Counted from the first letter of the stretch, positions 1-10,017 are shown. The stretch is DNA of 63,748 nucleotides from an uncultured Acidobacteriia bacterium (GCA_903929755.1 CAIYVZ010000176.1:1-63748), one strand, 5' to 3'. The notes: generated by a model from the letters alone, not told the origin. Numbers and translations: made by a program.

Positions 1-77
1 CCTCGATCTGACTCAGGCTGCTTACTTCCGTGTCGTTCATGCTGATGATCAATCCCCAGCATCCAACCCCTTCTCCT

Positions 78-132
78 CAGGCTCACCTTGCGTGAGAATC
101 CGTACCCCCCTTCAGGCTCATCTTGCATGAGA
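78..132. repeat. Near-identical 20-bp direct repeat pair
   Basis: Positions 78-97 and 113-132 carry the same 20-bp element with two differences (18 of 20 match), 35 bp apart start to start. Each copy contains a short inverted pair (CTCA...TGAG). They lie 102-156 bp upstream of the small ORF that starts at 234, so they could be paired protein-binding sites. That role is inference from position and spacing. Confidence 0.4.
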
Positions 133-233
133 CAAGAGTGATACGCGCCAACTGCTGCGCCTTATGTTACAGTGGGCGCTGCCGATTGCAGTTACCGGAT
201 ACCGCCGCGACACACATACAGGAGAAAACCATC

Positions 234-425
234 ATGATCAGCCTGAATTCCATCATCGCTTCGCTGGCAACCGCCCAGTCCCTCCAGAACGACCTTGGCG
301 GCGCCACTACCGATGACCAGAAAGCTATCAGGATCCGCATCATCGCCATCATTGATGCCACCACCGCTGACCTCGAGAAGATGAAGAAGAGCGTCAAGGG
401 CCAGGATCTGCCAGTCAATACCTAA
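234..425 (+). CDS. Small hypothetical protein, 63 aa
   Basis: A 63-residue protein starting with MISLNSIIASLATAQS. I chose the ATG at 234 because an AGGAGA ribosome-binding site lies just upstream; the frame is open back to 123 but nothing supports that earlier start. The protein has a mildly hydrophobic N-terminal helix and a charged C-terminal half (DLEKMKKS), with no signal peptide, cysteines or known motif. It converges on the kinase gene, with stop codons one base apart. I do not recognise a family. It could be a small alpha-helical cytosolic protein; the good ribosome-binding site is the main support. Confidence 0.5.
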   Translation: MISLNSIIASLATAQSLQNDLGGATTDDQKAIRIRIIAIIDATTADLEKMKKSVKGQDLPVNT

Positions 426-426
426 A

Positions 427-3084
427 TCACTTGTTTTTGGGCCGCGAGGCAAGCGCCTTCTGCAGCGCGGCATCTGCCCACAGGCGTGCCAGATCCGGGT
501 CGTCCCGGATCTGGTGAAGCGTCGCCGCACTCACTTCTTCGCGCACCACGCGGATGGCGTCCGCCCGGTGTCCCGTCAACTCATAAACCAACACCACACT
601 GGTGGCTCGGGTTTTCAGGCCCTGCGGCGAAAGTTTCCCGAGTTGCGCTAAAGCCCCACGCGCATCGCCGGTACGAGCCTTGTATTCAGCCAGATTTGCC
701 TTGGCACGGTCGTCGTCAGGCATCACTTCCAGCGCCTTCTGCGTCATCTCAATCGCCTTCTGAAATGCGGCAGGCGCCTTTCCCTGGCTACCCGTTGTCC
801 AGCTGTAATAAATCCCCAGGTTTCCCCAAAAAGACGGGTCCGAGGCATTTAGCTCAATCGCGGTCTCCATGGCAGCAGTTGCCTCTTCGTAGCGATGCCC
901 AAAAAATCGGGCACTGGCCATCATCGCGTAAGTGGACGGATGGGTTCTGAGCGACAGCGCCTTCTGCAGGCGCTTCTCCGCCTCCCCATAATGTCCCTGC
1001 AGAATAAACAGCCCGGCCAGATTCCGATAGATGAGGTCGTTGTCAGGCGTGAGTGTCTGGGCTGCGAAAAACGCCTTCTCGGCGTCGGCGTAGCGTTCCT
1101 GTTGCATGTAGAAGACGGCCAGCAGTGAATACCCATACCAGTCTGTGGGCCGGGCTTTGGTCGCCTGAATGTACGACGCTTCCGCCTCCTTCACCTTTCC
1201 CATCTCTGCCAGGAGGGACGCCAGTTGCCGAGGCGCTTCCGCATTATTCGGCGCGATCTCCAGGGCCTTCTTCAGGTGTGCAATCGCCTCCTGGCGCCGC
1301 CCTAAAGTCCCGTAAACCTGCCCGAGGATGGTGTGTGTAATGGCCAGACTGCCGTCCAGTTGCACGGCCTTCTCGGCATTCGTCACTGCCAAATCGCCGT
1401 TTAGCCGGTTCTTGTCCTCCCGGAGCTTTCTCCAATACCCCTCGCCCAGTCCGGCATACGCCAAAGCGTAATTCGGGTCTGCCGCAATAGCCTTTTGGAA
1501 CGCGGTAATCGACTTGTCCGTATTGCCAGGAACATCGAATCGTGCCAGCAGACCCCGCCCTTCCAGATACGCCTGATACGCCCCCGCCGCTCCGGAATCG
1601 CCCGCCGTCACCGCCTTCTTTTCCAGGGGAGTCAATTCAAAATTCAGCATCCGCGACAGCTGGTCCACCAGTAAGCTCTTCGATTCCGCGGGATGCTCCG
1701 GATCCCATACGACCGTTTTCGCTGAAATCTGCCGGATCCGCTGCGCGTCCGCACTGCTGGTATCAATCAGGTTCAGCGTGAACTCCACCCCGCCCTGGCT
1801 GGCCCCACTTTGCCCGGAAGCTGGCCGCGCACTCCCCGAAACCACCAAATTCACGCCGTATATCCGCCGCGCCTCCGCAGCTGTATTAATCTGCCTCGCC
1901 CGGATCTCGCTTGCTGGTACCGCGGTCACCTTGCCGTGGAACAGCAGCTCATTCGAAAGCGCGCCGGTCAGCAGTTCCGCCATGCCATCCGCTACCGCTG
2001 CAACCTTTGGGTCGCCACCGGTCATCTGGAATGGCAATACCGCCACCTGGCGCTCGGCTGTCAAGGCAGTCACGCTGCTGGCCGGGCCGCCCCGAGCGTT
2101 GCCCGGATAGAACTTGTACGCCACTCCGGATGCCAGCACAATTGCCGCCAGAGCCAGCCACGCCAAGCCGGGTTTCGCTCGCCACGCCGGCTTCGGGGCC
2201 GCACCCGGAGCCGTGAATTCTCCGGCCACCATGGTCCGCGTGGTGTCGCCGCCCACCGCCACAGAACTCCCGCTGTCTCCGGCGATCTTCCGCAGCTCTT
2301 CCACCATCGCCTGCGCACTTTGCCAGCGGTCCCCCGGCTCCTTGTTCAGTGCCGTTTCAATCAGCCTCCGCATTTCGGGCGGCGTTGCCGGCCGCAGCCC
2401 CGCTACGGGAGGGGTGGGATCATGCACAATCGCATAGCTCACCGCCGCATGGTGTTCCCGGCGGAAGGGCCGAACCCCGGTCACCATCTCGAACAGCAGC
2501 ACTCCGAGTGACCAGATATCCGTACGGAAGTCCACCGCCTTCCCCATCGCCTGCTCGGGCGACATGTACGCCGGCGTCCCGATGGCACTTCCCACATCGG
2601 TCAGCCGCGTTGCGGCGGAACGCAGCGCCAGCCCGAAATCCAGAATCGACGCGTGGCCATCGTCGTCCACCAGAATGTTGCCGCCCTTAATGTCCCGGTG
2701 AACAATCCCCTGCCGGTGCGCCGCCTCCAGGCCCGCCGCCACCTGCGCGCCAATTCGGGCTGCGGCAACAATGTCCATCGGGCCCTCAGCTACTCTGTCG
2801 GCGAGGGTCTTCCCTTCCACACAGGCCATCGCGATGAAGATCTGCCCGTCGGCTTCGTCCACATCGTAAATCGGACAAATGTTGGGATGCTGGACGGCCG
2901 CCGCCGCCCGGGCTTCGTTTAGGAATCGCTGCCGGTCCGCTTCGCCCAAAGATTCGGGAGGCAAAAACTTCAGCGCCACCGGACGATGCAGCCGCGTGTC
3001 TTCCGCCCGGTAGACAACGCCCATGCCTCCGGTGCCCAGCTTCCCCAGGATGCGGTATCGCGAAACTGTATCTCCCGGCTTCAT
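427..3084 (-). CDS. Ser/Thr protein kinase with TolB-like and TPR domains
   Basis: An 885-residue Hanks-type (Pkn) kinase. The N-terminal ~270 residues hold the kinase: glycine loop GKLGTGGMGVVYRA, catalytic lysine in RPVALKFLPP, catalytic loop VHRDIKGGN, DFG in LDFGLALR, and activation segment GTPAYMSPEQ, so all key residues are present. A single transmembrane helix follows (LAWLALAAIVLASGVAYKF). Next comes a TolB/FlgO-like segment beginning RQVAVLPFQ, which should be extracytoplasmic, and then about eight TPR repeats to the C-terminus. This architecture is common in Acidobacteriota and suggests a membrane signalling kinase whose outer part recognises proteins or peptides. It lies 7 bp downstream of the S41-protease gene, so the two are probably co-transcribed. 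The substrate is unknown. Confidence 0.9.
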   Translation of the reverse strand: MKPGDTVSRYRILGKLGTGGMGVVYRAEDTRLHRPVALKFLPPESLGEADRQRFLNEARAAAAVQHPNICPIYDVDEADGQIFIAMACVEGKTLADRVAEGPMDIVAAARIGAQVAAGLEAAHRQGIVHRDIKGGNILVDDDGHASILDFGLALRSAATRLTDVGSAIGTPAYMSPEQAMGKAVDFRTDIWSLGVLLFEMVTGVRPFRREHHAAVSYAIVHDPTPPVAGLRPATPPEMRRLIETALNKEPGDRWQSAQAMVEELRKIAGDSGSSVAVGGDTTRTMVAGEFTAPGAAPKPAWRAKPGLAWLALAAIVLASGVAYKFYPGNARGGPASSVTALTAERQVAVLPFQMTGGDPKVAAVADGMAELLTGALSNELLFHGKVTAVPASEIRARQINTAAEARRIYGVNLVVSGSARPASGQSGASQGGVEFTLNLIDTSSADAQRIRQISAKTVVWDPEHPAESKSLLVDQLSRMLNFELTPLEKKAVTAGDSGAAGAYQAYLEGRGLLARFDVPGNTDKSITAFQKAIAADPNYALAYAGLGEGYWRKLREDKNRLNGDLAVTNAEKAVQLDGSLAITHTILGQVYGTLGRRQEAIAHLKKALEIAPNNAEAPRQLASLLAEMGKVKEAEASYIQATKARPTDWYGYSLLAVFYMQQERYADAEKAFFAAQTLTPDNDLIYRNLAGLFILQGHYGEAEKRLQKALSLRTHPSTYAMMASARFFGHRYEEATAAMETAIELNASDPSFWGNLGIYYSWTTGSQGKAPAAFQKAIEMTQKALEVMPDDDRAKANLAEYKARTGDARGALAQLGKLSPQGLKTRATSVVLVYELTGHRADAIRVVREEVSAATLHQIRDDPDLARLWADAALQKALASRPKNK

Positions 3085-3091
3085 CCCCGCC

Positions 3092-5668
3092 TCATTGCCG
3101 GAGGACCGGCTTCAGTCTCCGCCACAGGCGGGCCACCACTCTGTCGGAGCCATCGGCGCCGGCAACCAACCCCTTCACCACCAGTTCACCTCCAGCCGCG
3201 GGCGCTCCCGAAAGCGGAAAGACCTGAATCATCTCTTCCCGTCCGTTGACGGCGACCACCTGTTCCTGGCGATTGAATACCGTGGTGACGGTAGCCTTGG
3301 GCAAGGTACCTGGCTTCCCGACAAGGGTATTGTGCTGCACCACCTGCGTAGTGATCTGAAACGACAGCCTCTCCACGCCTTTTTGTCGCACCGCTACCGT
3401 CACATCGTCTGTGCCAAACGTCGCGCTTAAAAGATCGACTCTCGGTCGGGTCATCTTGCTTAGAATGTTCGTGCAGATGTGCGAGAACAGCCCGCCAAAG
3501 GTTCCGGTCACATCCGCCGCCGTGGGCAAATAGACAGGCTCGTCCACCGGAACTCCCACGTCTTCGATGAACGTCAATACCGGTTGCTTCACTCGCGAGG
3601 ACCGCAGCGCTGCCAGACGCATCCCAAATCCCGAAGGCAAGGGTTTCAACAGGTTCGTCGAGTTCCCCGCTTTCGCGATCAGCTCGGCGTGGGTCCAGAC
3701 GCTGCCCCCCCCGCCGCCCGTTGCCGTGTCGGTGCCAATAATCCGTCCAATGCCGTGGTCGGCGAACCCGCCGCTGAAGATGTCCGCAGCACTGTAGGTC
3801 GTCCCGTCGATCACCAGCACCACCGGCCCCATGTAAGCCTGACCCCTGTCTCGCTCGGGCTCCGTATTTGTCAGCGCCTTGCCTGCGGTGATCCGTGTGT
3901 CACCTGGAGCCGTGCCTGGATCGCCGGTTGAATCGGTCGCCAGCACCATAGCCCGCACTGCGGGGGTGTTCGCCAGATGAAAAAGCGCTGGGACCAGCAA
4001 CTCCGGAATCAGCATCTGCAGTTCTCTTTCCGCAGTCCGGATGTCGCCCCCGCCGTTGGCGCGGATGTCCACAATTAAGCCGTCCGGGGCCACATCGTTT
4101 AGAAACTCCAGGATCCGCCGGAACTCATCGGCGCTCACATCCACATTGCCGACGGGTTCAAAACCTTCCGCCGAAAACTGCAGAATCCGGACATATCCAA
4201 ACTTTTTCTCCGGGTGGTCCGGATCCGCCAGATCCTGAGGCCGCACAAAATTCGGCCTCTCCGTCCCGCCCGAATGCTGAAACCGGAACTGTTCGGGGTG
4301 CCTGGAAATAACTTTGTCGTCGAACTGCGCCGCGTCTGCAGCAGGCGAGGCTGCCCCTGGCGAAACCTTAGCCTCCCCCGCTACAGCGGCCAGGCTCACT
4401 GAGGGCCCAACTGACGCAGCCGCGGTCGCCTCGGCCGCCAGGCTGTTCAGTGTCCCCACCACCGGGGCCAACGCCGGCTTACTCTTCGCCAGATCCGACA
4501 CGGCCGACCAAACCGCGCCGAAGGTTTTTAAAGACATCGGCGAATTCTTCGACGCCTCTATCGCTGCCCCCGCCAACCCGCTTGTTGCGGCCCCTATTGT
4601 TCTTGCCACTGGCGCACTGGCCGCCACCGCTTGCGTCACCAGGTTTTTTGCCGTCCCGGCTGCCGGTGCCGAGACAAACCCGCTTGCCGCTGCAGCCCCC
4701 ACTAAGCCATTTAGCTCGGTTGCCACCACGGGAATCGCTTCCGACGCCCACCCGCTCGTCTTCGTACCCGCCCAACCCGCCAGGCGCTCTTCCCGCAGCT
4801 TGTCGTGATTGAACATGTACTTCTCCAGGTAGCCTGTCGCACCTTGCACAGAGTTCATGCTGAAAGCGCCCCCCGGTACGCCCTTCCCGGTCGGTAGCCC
4901 CGTCAGGACGCCCCACCTGAGCTGGATCTGGTTCTCCCCCTGAGCCTCGGGTGAAACAAACGTGATGGTGACGATTTCGTCTTCAAGTTTCGGCAATTTG
5001 GAGGAACTGAGCGGTCGCAGTGTCACCCGTATAGCCCCGCGCGCCATCGCCGCCGCTGAATTTCCACCCACCTCATTCGCCTGCAGGATCGCGGCTTCCA
5101 CTGGCTGGTCGTTCCACTTCGTTACTTCCACCCCGATTCGGAATGGACTCTCTCCGAAACCCTGGCCCTCGCCGGTCTCCAGAATCCGCGTTACCAGATA
5201 CGAGCACTTCCCCGCGGCATCCTGAATTCTGCGCATCTCAAACGGCAAAATCGCCGCCGCGGTGTCGAAGGGGGGGGGCAAGATGTACCCGGTATGGGCA
5301 TCCCGGACGCTGTCAAAAATCTCGAGCATCCGGGTGTGAAAGGCCACCGTGGGCATGGCCGATGCCACCTCTCTCAGTTGCGCCAGTTGCTCCAGCGGCT
5401 TCACACGGTACAGATCTTCTTTATAAGGACGGTGAGCGTAGTAGTGCTCGAACAACACCGACGCCTGGTCAACGATGGTGTGCAGATCGTCGATCGCGCC
5501 CGGGTCATCCTGCATCCGCGTCATGAACTCCACTTCGCCGATGAACTCCGGCACGGTCTGGATCTTCAGTTGAGGGATCCCGAGCCCGGCAGCCCGGGAA
5601 GTAAGAAAACTCCACGCTTTCTGCGTGAATTCTAATCCACTCCCCAAACCGCTGGCTGTGACGTCCAT
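3092..5668 (-). CDS. S41-family (tail-specific protease-like) peptidase
   Basis: An 858-residue protein. The ATG at 5668 is preferred over a TTG at 5689 because GGAGCG lies upstream of it. An N-terminal helical part ends in DAHTGYILPPP, a signature before the catalytic part in S41 proteases. Around residues 320-460 there is an Ala/Ser-rich, low-complexity insertion. The S41 core follows (GLIVDIRANGGGD, then LVIDGTTYSAADIFSGGF, where the Ser of YSAAD is the expected nucleophile). A C-terminal domain of about 150 residues is unassigned. No convincing signal peptide is visible, which is unusual for this family. It sits 7 bp upstream of a membrane kinase, so it may cleave or be modified by that partner; this is inference from the arrangement. 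Confidence 0.8.
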   Translation of the reverse strand: MDVTASGLGSGLEFTQKAWSFLTSRAAGLGIPQLKIQTVPEFIGEVEFMTRMQDDPGAIDDLHTIVDQASVLFEHYYAHRPYKEDLYRVKPLEQLAQLREVASAMPTVAFHTRMLEIFDSVRDAHTGYILPPPFDTAAAILPFEMRRIQDAAGKCSYLVTRILETGEGQGFGESPFRIGVEVTKWNDQPVEAAILQANEVGGNSAAAMARGAIRVTLRPLSSSKLPKLEDEIVTITFVSPEAQGENQIQLRWGVLTGLPTGKGVPGGAFSMNSVQGATGYLEKYMFNHDKLREERLAGWAGTKTSGWASEAIPVVATELNGLVGAAAASGFVSAPAAGTAKNLVTQAVAASAPVARTIGAATSGLAGAAIEASKNSPMSLKTFGAVWSAVSDLAKSKPALAPVVGTLNSLAAEATAAASVGPSVSLAAVAGEAKVSPGAASPAADAAQFDDKVISRHPEQFRFQHSGGTERPNFVRPQDLADPDHPEKKFGYVRILQFSAEGFEPVGNVDVSADEFRRILEFLNDVAPDGLIVDIRANGGGDIRTAERELQMLIPELLVPALFHLANTPAVRAMVLATDSTGDPGTAPGDTRITAGKALTNTEPERDRGQAYMGPVVLVIDGTTYSAADIFSGGFADHGIGRIIGTDTATGGGGGSVWTHAELIAKAGNSTNLLKPLPSGFGMRLAALRSSRVKQPVLTFIEDVGVPVDEPVYLPTAADVTGTFGGLFSHICTNILSKMTRPRVDLLSATFGTDDVTVAVRQKGVERLSFQITTQVVQHNTLVGKPGTLPKATVTTVFNRQEQVVAVNGREEMIQVFPLSGAPAAGGELVVKGLVAGADGSDRVVARLWRRLKPVLRQ

Positions 5669-6207
5669 CTGCGCACGCTCCGTAGCCAATTACTTTAGCA
5701 GTCTTTGAGCCCTCATCGCGCACCCGGTTCGGGCCTGGGAATCTTTTGTTAAGCGTGTTCTCAAGGGCTTCCGGGTACATCGCCGCCATCCTGCCCTCCC
5801 GTCTGGGCGTCCAAAGACAGGTAGCCATCCTGTTCGCCGGCCACCGGAAAACGGAAGGAATTCTTATGGGAAAACAAACGTAGAAACAAACGCAGATGTC
5901 TCCCGCCAAACTCCTGGCTTGGGGGCATTTCCGGTATCGTAGCCTGGCGCCGGCGTGATGGGTTCGAACATTTCCAGGTAAACCCTGCTGTGCCGCCGCG
6001 TTTGGGCCCGTGATCACCCGAAATCCCCGGCCCAAAGCAGCCTGAACCGGGTGGAATTTCCTTCTCTTTCCGATTGATATGCCACAACTGTGCCAAAAAA
6101 GCGCCTCGCTTCCGCAGAAAACCCTTGACCTCAGCCCTCAGCTTCAATAGACTCGACATCACATTCCGGGTCCCACGGGGTTGTTCTGCCACTTGCTAAG
6201 GAAACCT
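5669..6207. other. Divergent intergenic region
   Basis: 539 bp separate the leftward S41/kinase pair from the rightward TonB-receptor gene. Open frames on the minus strand here have no start signal or recognisable domain and I treat them as non-coding. The region must contain promoters for both directions. The only clear structure is a 12-bp tandem repeat (AAACAAACGTAG / AAACAAACGCAG) at 5872-5895. Confidence 0.5.
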
Positions 6208-9200
6208 ATGCTCAAGAATTTGTTTGCCGCGCTCGCACTTCTCTGTCTTTCTTTGCCTGCCGTCGCCCAAAGCGACCGGGGTACCTTTACCGGAACCGTG
6301 ACTGACCCCGCCGGAGCGGTCGTTCCCAACGCCGCCATCGCCGCCGTCAACACGGAAACCGGAGCCCGTTTCGATACCACCAGTACTTCGACCGGTAACT
6401 ACACGCTCGTCCAGCTGCCCGCCGGGGTCTACGACATCGAAACCGTCGCACCCGGCTTCTCCAAGCTCCTCCTCAAAGGCATCCGGGTCCAGGTTGCCGC
6501 CGTGGAACGCATCGATCTGAAACTCCAGATCAGCGGTACCTCCGATTCCGTCACCGTCCAGGCCGAGGCGCCTCTTCTTAAAACCGAAAGCGGTGAGCAA
6601 AGCACCAACATAACCACCGACAAGGTTCTCCGCCTCCCCCTCTACGGCGGCAATGGCCGCAATTCCGGGAACGGCTTCCGCAGCCCTTACGCGTTCCTTT
6701 CCACCATGCCCAGCGCCACCATCGTGGCTTCCGGCGGCAACAACAGCATCCGCGTCAATGGCCTCCAGAACGACACTTACTCTACGCGTATTGAAGGCCA
6801 GGAATCCACCAACACCCAGCAACCCAACGCCTCCCACATCAACCCCGGCGTGGAAGCCATGGAAGAGGTCACCCTCCAGACCTCCAATTTTTCCGCCGAG
6901 TTCGGCGAAATCGGCGGGGGTCTCATTAACTTCACCGCCAAATCCGGCACCAACCAGTTCCATGGGTCTCTCTTCGAATACCTGCGCAACGAAGCGCTCA
7001 ACGCCGGCCAGCCCTTCACCGACAACGGCAAAGGAGGCCACGTCCGCGCTATTGCCCGCAGCAACGACTACGGCTTCAGCGTCGGTGGCCCCCTTTTGCT
7101 CCCCCGCATCTACAACGGCCGCAACAAGACCTTCTTTAACTTCAACCTGGAAGCCGCCCCCGGTACCTCCACCGCCTCCAGCTTCATCACAGTCCCCACC
7201 GCCGCCTATCGGGCCGGGAATTTCAGCTCCATCCTCACCGGAAAGAGCCTGGGCAACGACGTGGAAGGCCGGATCATCCCCGAAAACGGCATCTACGACC
7301 CCAAATCGAACCACACCGTGAACGGCACCGTCTCTCGCAATCTGTTCCCCGGCAACATCATCCCTGCCAGCCGCCTCGACCCCGTCGCTGTCAAGATCCA
7401 GAACCTTATCCCCACCGCCTCCAACGTCGGGCAGGTCAACAACTGGCTACAGAATTTCAGCGGCAAGACCGGAGCCAAACTGTTCAGCACCAAAGTCGAT
7501 CAAAACCTCGGTTCCAACGGCAAAATCGCGTTCTATTACTCGCACAAAATCAGCAACGGCTGGACCCAGCCCGACAGCCTCCCCATCCCCATTACGGCCG
7601 TCCGTCGGGGCACCAACAACAACCCCACCGTCCGCCTCAACTACTACCAGACCCTCCGGCCCACCCTCATCATGAACGTTGGCATCGGGTTCATCCGCAA
7701 CCTGAACCCCGACCCGGCCCTCGATGGCGTCCTCGAATATGACGCCCCCGGCCAACTCGGCTTCGTCGGCGGCGCCACCACCTACTTCACCGGCAAGGCC
7801 GCCACCGGCTTCCCCCGCATCACGGGCGTAAGCGGCACGCTCGGCGGCGCGCCCAACATGGGCCCCGTCAACGCCAATATCTACAACTCGCAGAAGCCGA
7901 GCGCAGTGGCCAACCTGACCTGGGTTAAAGGCAACCACACCACGAAATTCGGTGGCGAATGGCGCAAAGACGCCCACACCGACCGCAATGTTCGCGGCAG
8001 CCAGGGTATTCTCAACTTCGCCACCCAACAGACTGCCTTGCCCTCCAACCAGTCCCTGAGCGGCGGCACCGTCGGCTTCGCTTATGCCAGCTTCCTCCTC
8101 GGCCTGGCCGATAGCGGCACCGTGTCCACCGCCCAGGACCCCCAGTTCCTGAAACAGTCCTGGGGTGCGTTCGCGCAGGACAGTTGGAAAATCACCAACC
8201 GCCTCAGCCTGGAACTCGGCGTCCGTTACGATTACCAGGGCGGTCTCCGCGAACTCTGGGACCGGTTCGGCAGCTTTGACCCTCACGTTGCCAACCCCTC
8301 CGCCGGCGGCCTCCCCGGTGGCATGGCGTACGCAGGCTATGGCGCTGGCCGCTGCAACTGCGAATTCGCCAAAGGCTACCGTTACGCTTTCCAGCCCCGT
8401 CTGGGCTTCGCTTACCGCTACGGCGATAAGACCGTCATCCGCGGGGGCTGGGGCCTCGCTTACGGCCAGACTGCCAACTACGGCTACATCAGCAACACGC
8501 CTATCGTCGGCGTCGGCTTCAATCAGCTTTCCTTCAGCCGCCCGTCGTTCGGCGAACCGGCCTTTACCCTGCAGGGTGGCCTGCCTTATCAGCCAGCCGA
8601 ACTCAACTCCGTGTCTCTGAACCCCGGCATCCGTCCCAATCCTGGTCAGGTCGATGCTCCTCCTTACTGGATTGATCCCAATGGTGGCCGCCCGCCCCGC
8701 ATCAACCAGTTCAGCCTTGGCGTCCAGCGCCAGATCAACAACAGCCTGATGGTTGAAGCCAGCTACGTCGGCAACCGCGCCGCCTGGGTTCAGGCCACCT
8801 CCCTGCTGGACCTCAACGCCGTCACCCCTGCCAGCCTCGCTGCCCGCGGCATCGACTTCAACAGCGCAAGTGACCGGGCCCTCCTCACCGCGCAGCTCGG
8901 CTCCGCCAACGTCATCGCCCGTGGTTTCAAAGCTCCCTACCCTGGCTTCCCTCTCACTCAGAGCCTGCTCCAGGCCCTGAAGCCCTACCCCCAGTTCAGC
9001 TCCATCCCGATCCGCTGGTCGCCTCTGGGAGACAGCTGGTATGACTCGTTGCAGACCAAATTCACCCAGCGCTACTCCCACGGCTTCGACGTGCAGGGTG
9101 GCTTCACCTGGCAGAAGGAACTGTCGCTCGGCGCCGACGGCGGCACCATCAACGATGTCTTCAATCGCCCCAATCAGAAGAACATCTCGCCCCAGTCAAC

Positions 9201-9798
9201 GCCCTTTATCTTCACGGCGGCCGTCGATTATCGTTCGCCGGCCTGGGGAAGCAACAAGCTCATGCGTCTCATCACCCAAGGCTGGAATATTGGTGCCATT
9301 CTTCGTTACCAGAGTGCTCAGCCCATCGCCGTCCCCGGAGCCCAGAACAGCCTCGGCACGCAACTGGGCCGCGGTACGGTGGCCAACCGCGTCGCCGGCC
9401 AGCCCCTCTTCCTGAAGGATGCCAACTGCCACTGCTTCGATCCCAACAAGGAGCTGATCCTCAATCAGGCCGCGTGGGCCGAACCTGCAGCCGGGCAATG
9501 GGGAACCTCGGCTGCTTATTACAACGACTACCGTGGCTTCCGCCGCCCCAGCGAACAGATCACACTCGGCCGTACCTTCACCCTCCACGAAAGGTTCGGA
9601 GTCGATCTGCAGGCCATGTTCTTCAACGCTCTGAACCGCACGTATCTCAACAACCCCGATTCCACCAACGCCCGCCAAACCACCAGCGTGGCCAACGACG
9701 GAACCGGAACCCTGACCGCCGGCTTCGGCCGTATCAACAACGGAACCACAGCTTTCGGCCCCAGGGACGGAGTCCTGAGCCTCCGCGTCCGGTTCTAA
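6208..9798 (+). CDS. Oar-like TonB-dependent outer-membrane receptor
   Basis: A 1,196-residue outer-membrane protein. The ATG at 6208 gives a signal peptide (MLKNLFAALALLCLSLPAVA) and is preceded by AAGGA; the frame also opens at a TTG at 6181. Residues ~25-110 form a carboxypeptidase-regulatory-like Ig fold (GTFTGTVTDPAGAVVPNA), then a TonB plug (SIRVNGLQNDTYSTRIEG, VTLQTSNFSAEFGEIGGG), then a large beta-barrel ending in LSLRVRF with the terminal Phe typical of barrel proteins. This is the Oar/acidobacterial receptor family, thought to import or bind oligosaccharides or peptides. It is a monocistronic unit followed by a strong terminator. A second receptor of the same type is at 13265-16735. 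The substrate cannot be told from sequence. Confidence 0.92.
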   Translation: MLKNLFAALALLCLSLPAVAQSDRGTFTGTVTDPAGAVVPNAAIAAVNTETGARFDTTSTSTGNYTLVQLPAGVYDIETVAPGFSKLLLKGIRVQVAAVERIDLKLQISGTSDSVTVQAEAPLLKTESGEQSTNITTDKVLRLPLYGGNGRNSGNGFRSPYAFLSTMPSATIVASGGNNSIRVNGLQNDTYSTRIEGQESTNTQQPNASHINPGVEAMEEVTLQTSNFSAEFGEIGGGLINFTAKSGTNQFHGSLFEYLRNEALNAGQPFTDNGKGGHVRAIARSNDYGFSVGGPLLLPRIYNGRNKTFFNFNLEAAPGTSTASSFITVPTAAYRAGNFSSILTGKSLGNDVEGRIIPENGIYDPKSNHTVNGTVSRNLFPGNIIPASRLDPVAVKIQNLIPTASNVGQVNNWLQNFSGKTGAKLFSTKVDQNLGSNGKIAFYYSHKISNGWTQPDSLPIPITAVRRGTNNNPTVRLNYYQTLRPTLIMNVGIGFIRNLNPDPALDGVLEYDAPGQLGFVGGATTYFTGKAATGFPRITGVSGTLGGAPNMGPVNANIYNSQKPSAVANLTWVKGNHTTKFGGEWRKDAHTDRNVRGSQGILNFATQQTALPSNQSLSGGTVGFAYASFLLGLADSGTVSTAQDPQFLKQSWGAFAQDSWKITNRLSLELGVRYDYQGGLRELWDRFGSFDPHVANPSAGGLPGGMAYAGYGAGRCNCEFAKGYRYAFQPRLGFAYRYGDKTVIRGGWGLAYGQTANYGYISNTPIVGVGFNQLSFSRPSFGEPAFTLQGGLPYQPAELNSVSLNPGIRPNPGQVDAPPYWIDPNGGRPPRINQFSLGVQRQINNSLMVEASYVGNRAAWVQATSLLDLNAVTPASLAARGIDFNSASDRALLTAQLGSANVIARGFKAPYPGFPLTQSLLQALKPYPQFSSIPIRWSPLGDSWYDSLQTKFTQRYSHGFDVQGGFTWQKELSLGADGGTINDVFNRPNQKNISPQSTPFIFTAAVDYRSPAWGSNKLMRLITQGWNIGAILRYQSAQPIAVPGAQNSLGTQLGRGTVANRVAGQPLFLKDANCHCFDPNKELILNQAAWAEPAAGQWGTSAAYYNDYRGFRRPSEQITLGRTFTLHERFGVDLQAMFFNALNRTYLNNPDSTNARQTTSVANDGTGTLTAGFGRINNGTTAFGPRDGVLSLRVRF

Positions 9799-9817
9799 CC
9801 AAACCGCACGGCAAATG

Positions 9818-9856
9818 AAAAGGCCCCCGGACGATTGAGTCGTCCGGGGGCCTTTT
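9818..9856 (+). terminator. Rho-independent terminator after TonB receptor
   Basis: A perfect stem (GGCCCCCGGACGA with its complement) closed by a TTGAG loop and flanked by AAAA before and TTTT after, starting 19 bp past the receptor stop codon. The A/T flanks would let it work in both directions. Confidence 0.9.
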
Positions 9857-9879
9857 GCTGTTCTTTGACAACCGGAGGA

Positions 9880-10017
9880 ATGGATGTTGAACTCATCGAG
9901 AAAACCAACCTCGAACTCCTGCGATTTGAAGAGCAGGTACGAAGCGAGTTTCCCGCCGAACGCCCAGGGTATGTTGAGCGCCATGTCAACACCGAACAGA
10001 CCACCCCCGCCGCCTAA
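9880..10017 (+). CDS. Possible 45-aa hypothetical protein
   Basis: A short frame starting at the ATG at 9880, directly behind a strong GGAGGA site, encoding an acidic, soluble-looking peptide (MDVELIEKTNLELLRFEEQV...). It lies 23 bp after a strong terminator with no obvious promoter, and its end overlaps by 4 bp the convergent membrane-protein gene. The good ribosome-binding site is its only support, so it may be spurious. Confidence 0.3.
   Translation: MDVELIEKTNLELLRFEEQVRSEFPAERPGYVERHVNTEQTTPAA

Noticed and set aside
5505-6192. Minus-strand frames in the gap before the first TonB receptor
   Set aside because: No ribosome-binding sites, domains or plausible composition; they overlap the start of the S41 gene in another frame.
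7447-9081. A 544-codon open frame on the minus strand inside the first TonB receptor
   Set aside because: It is antisense to a convincing receptor gene, has a Gly/Ala/Val-rich composition typical of the complement of GC-rich coding DNA, and shows no domain.
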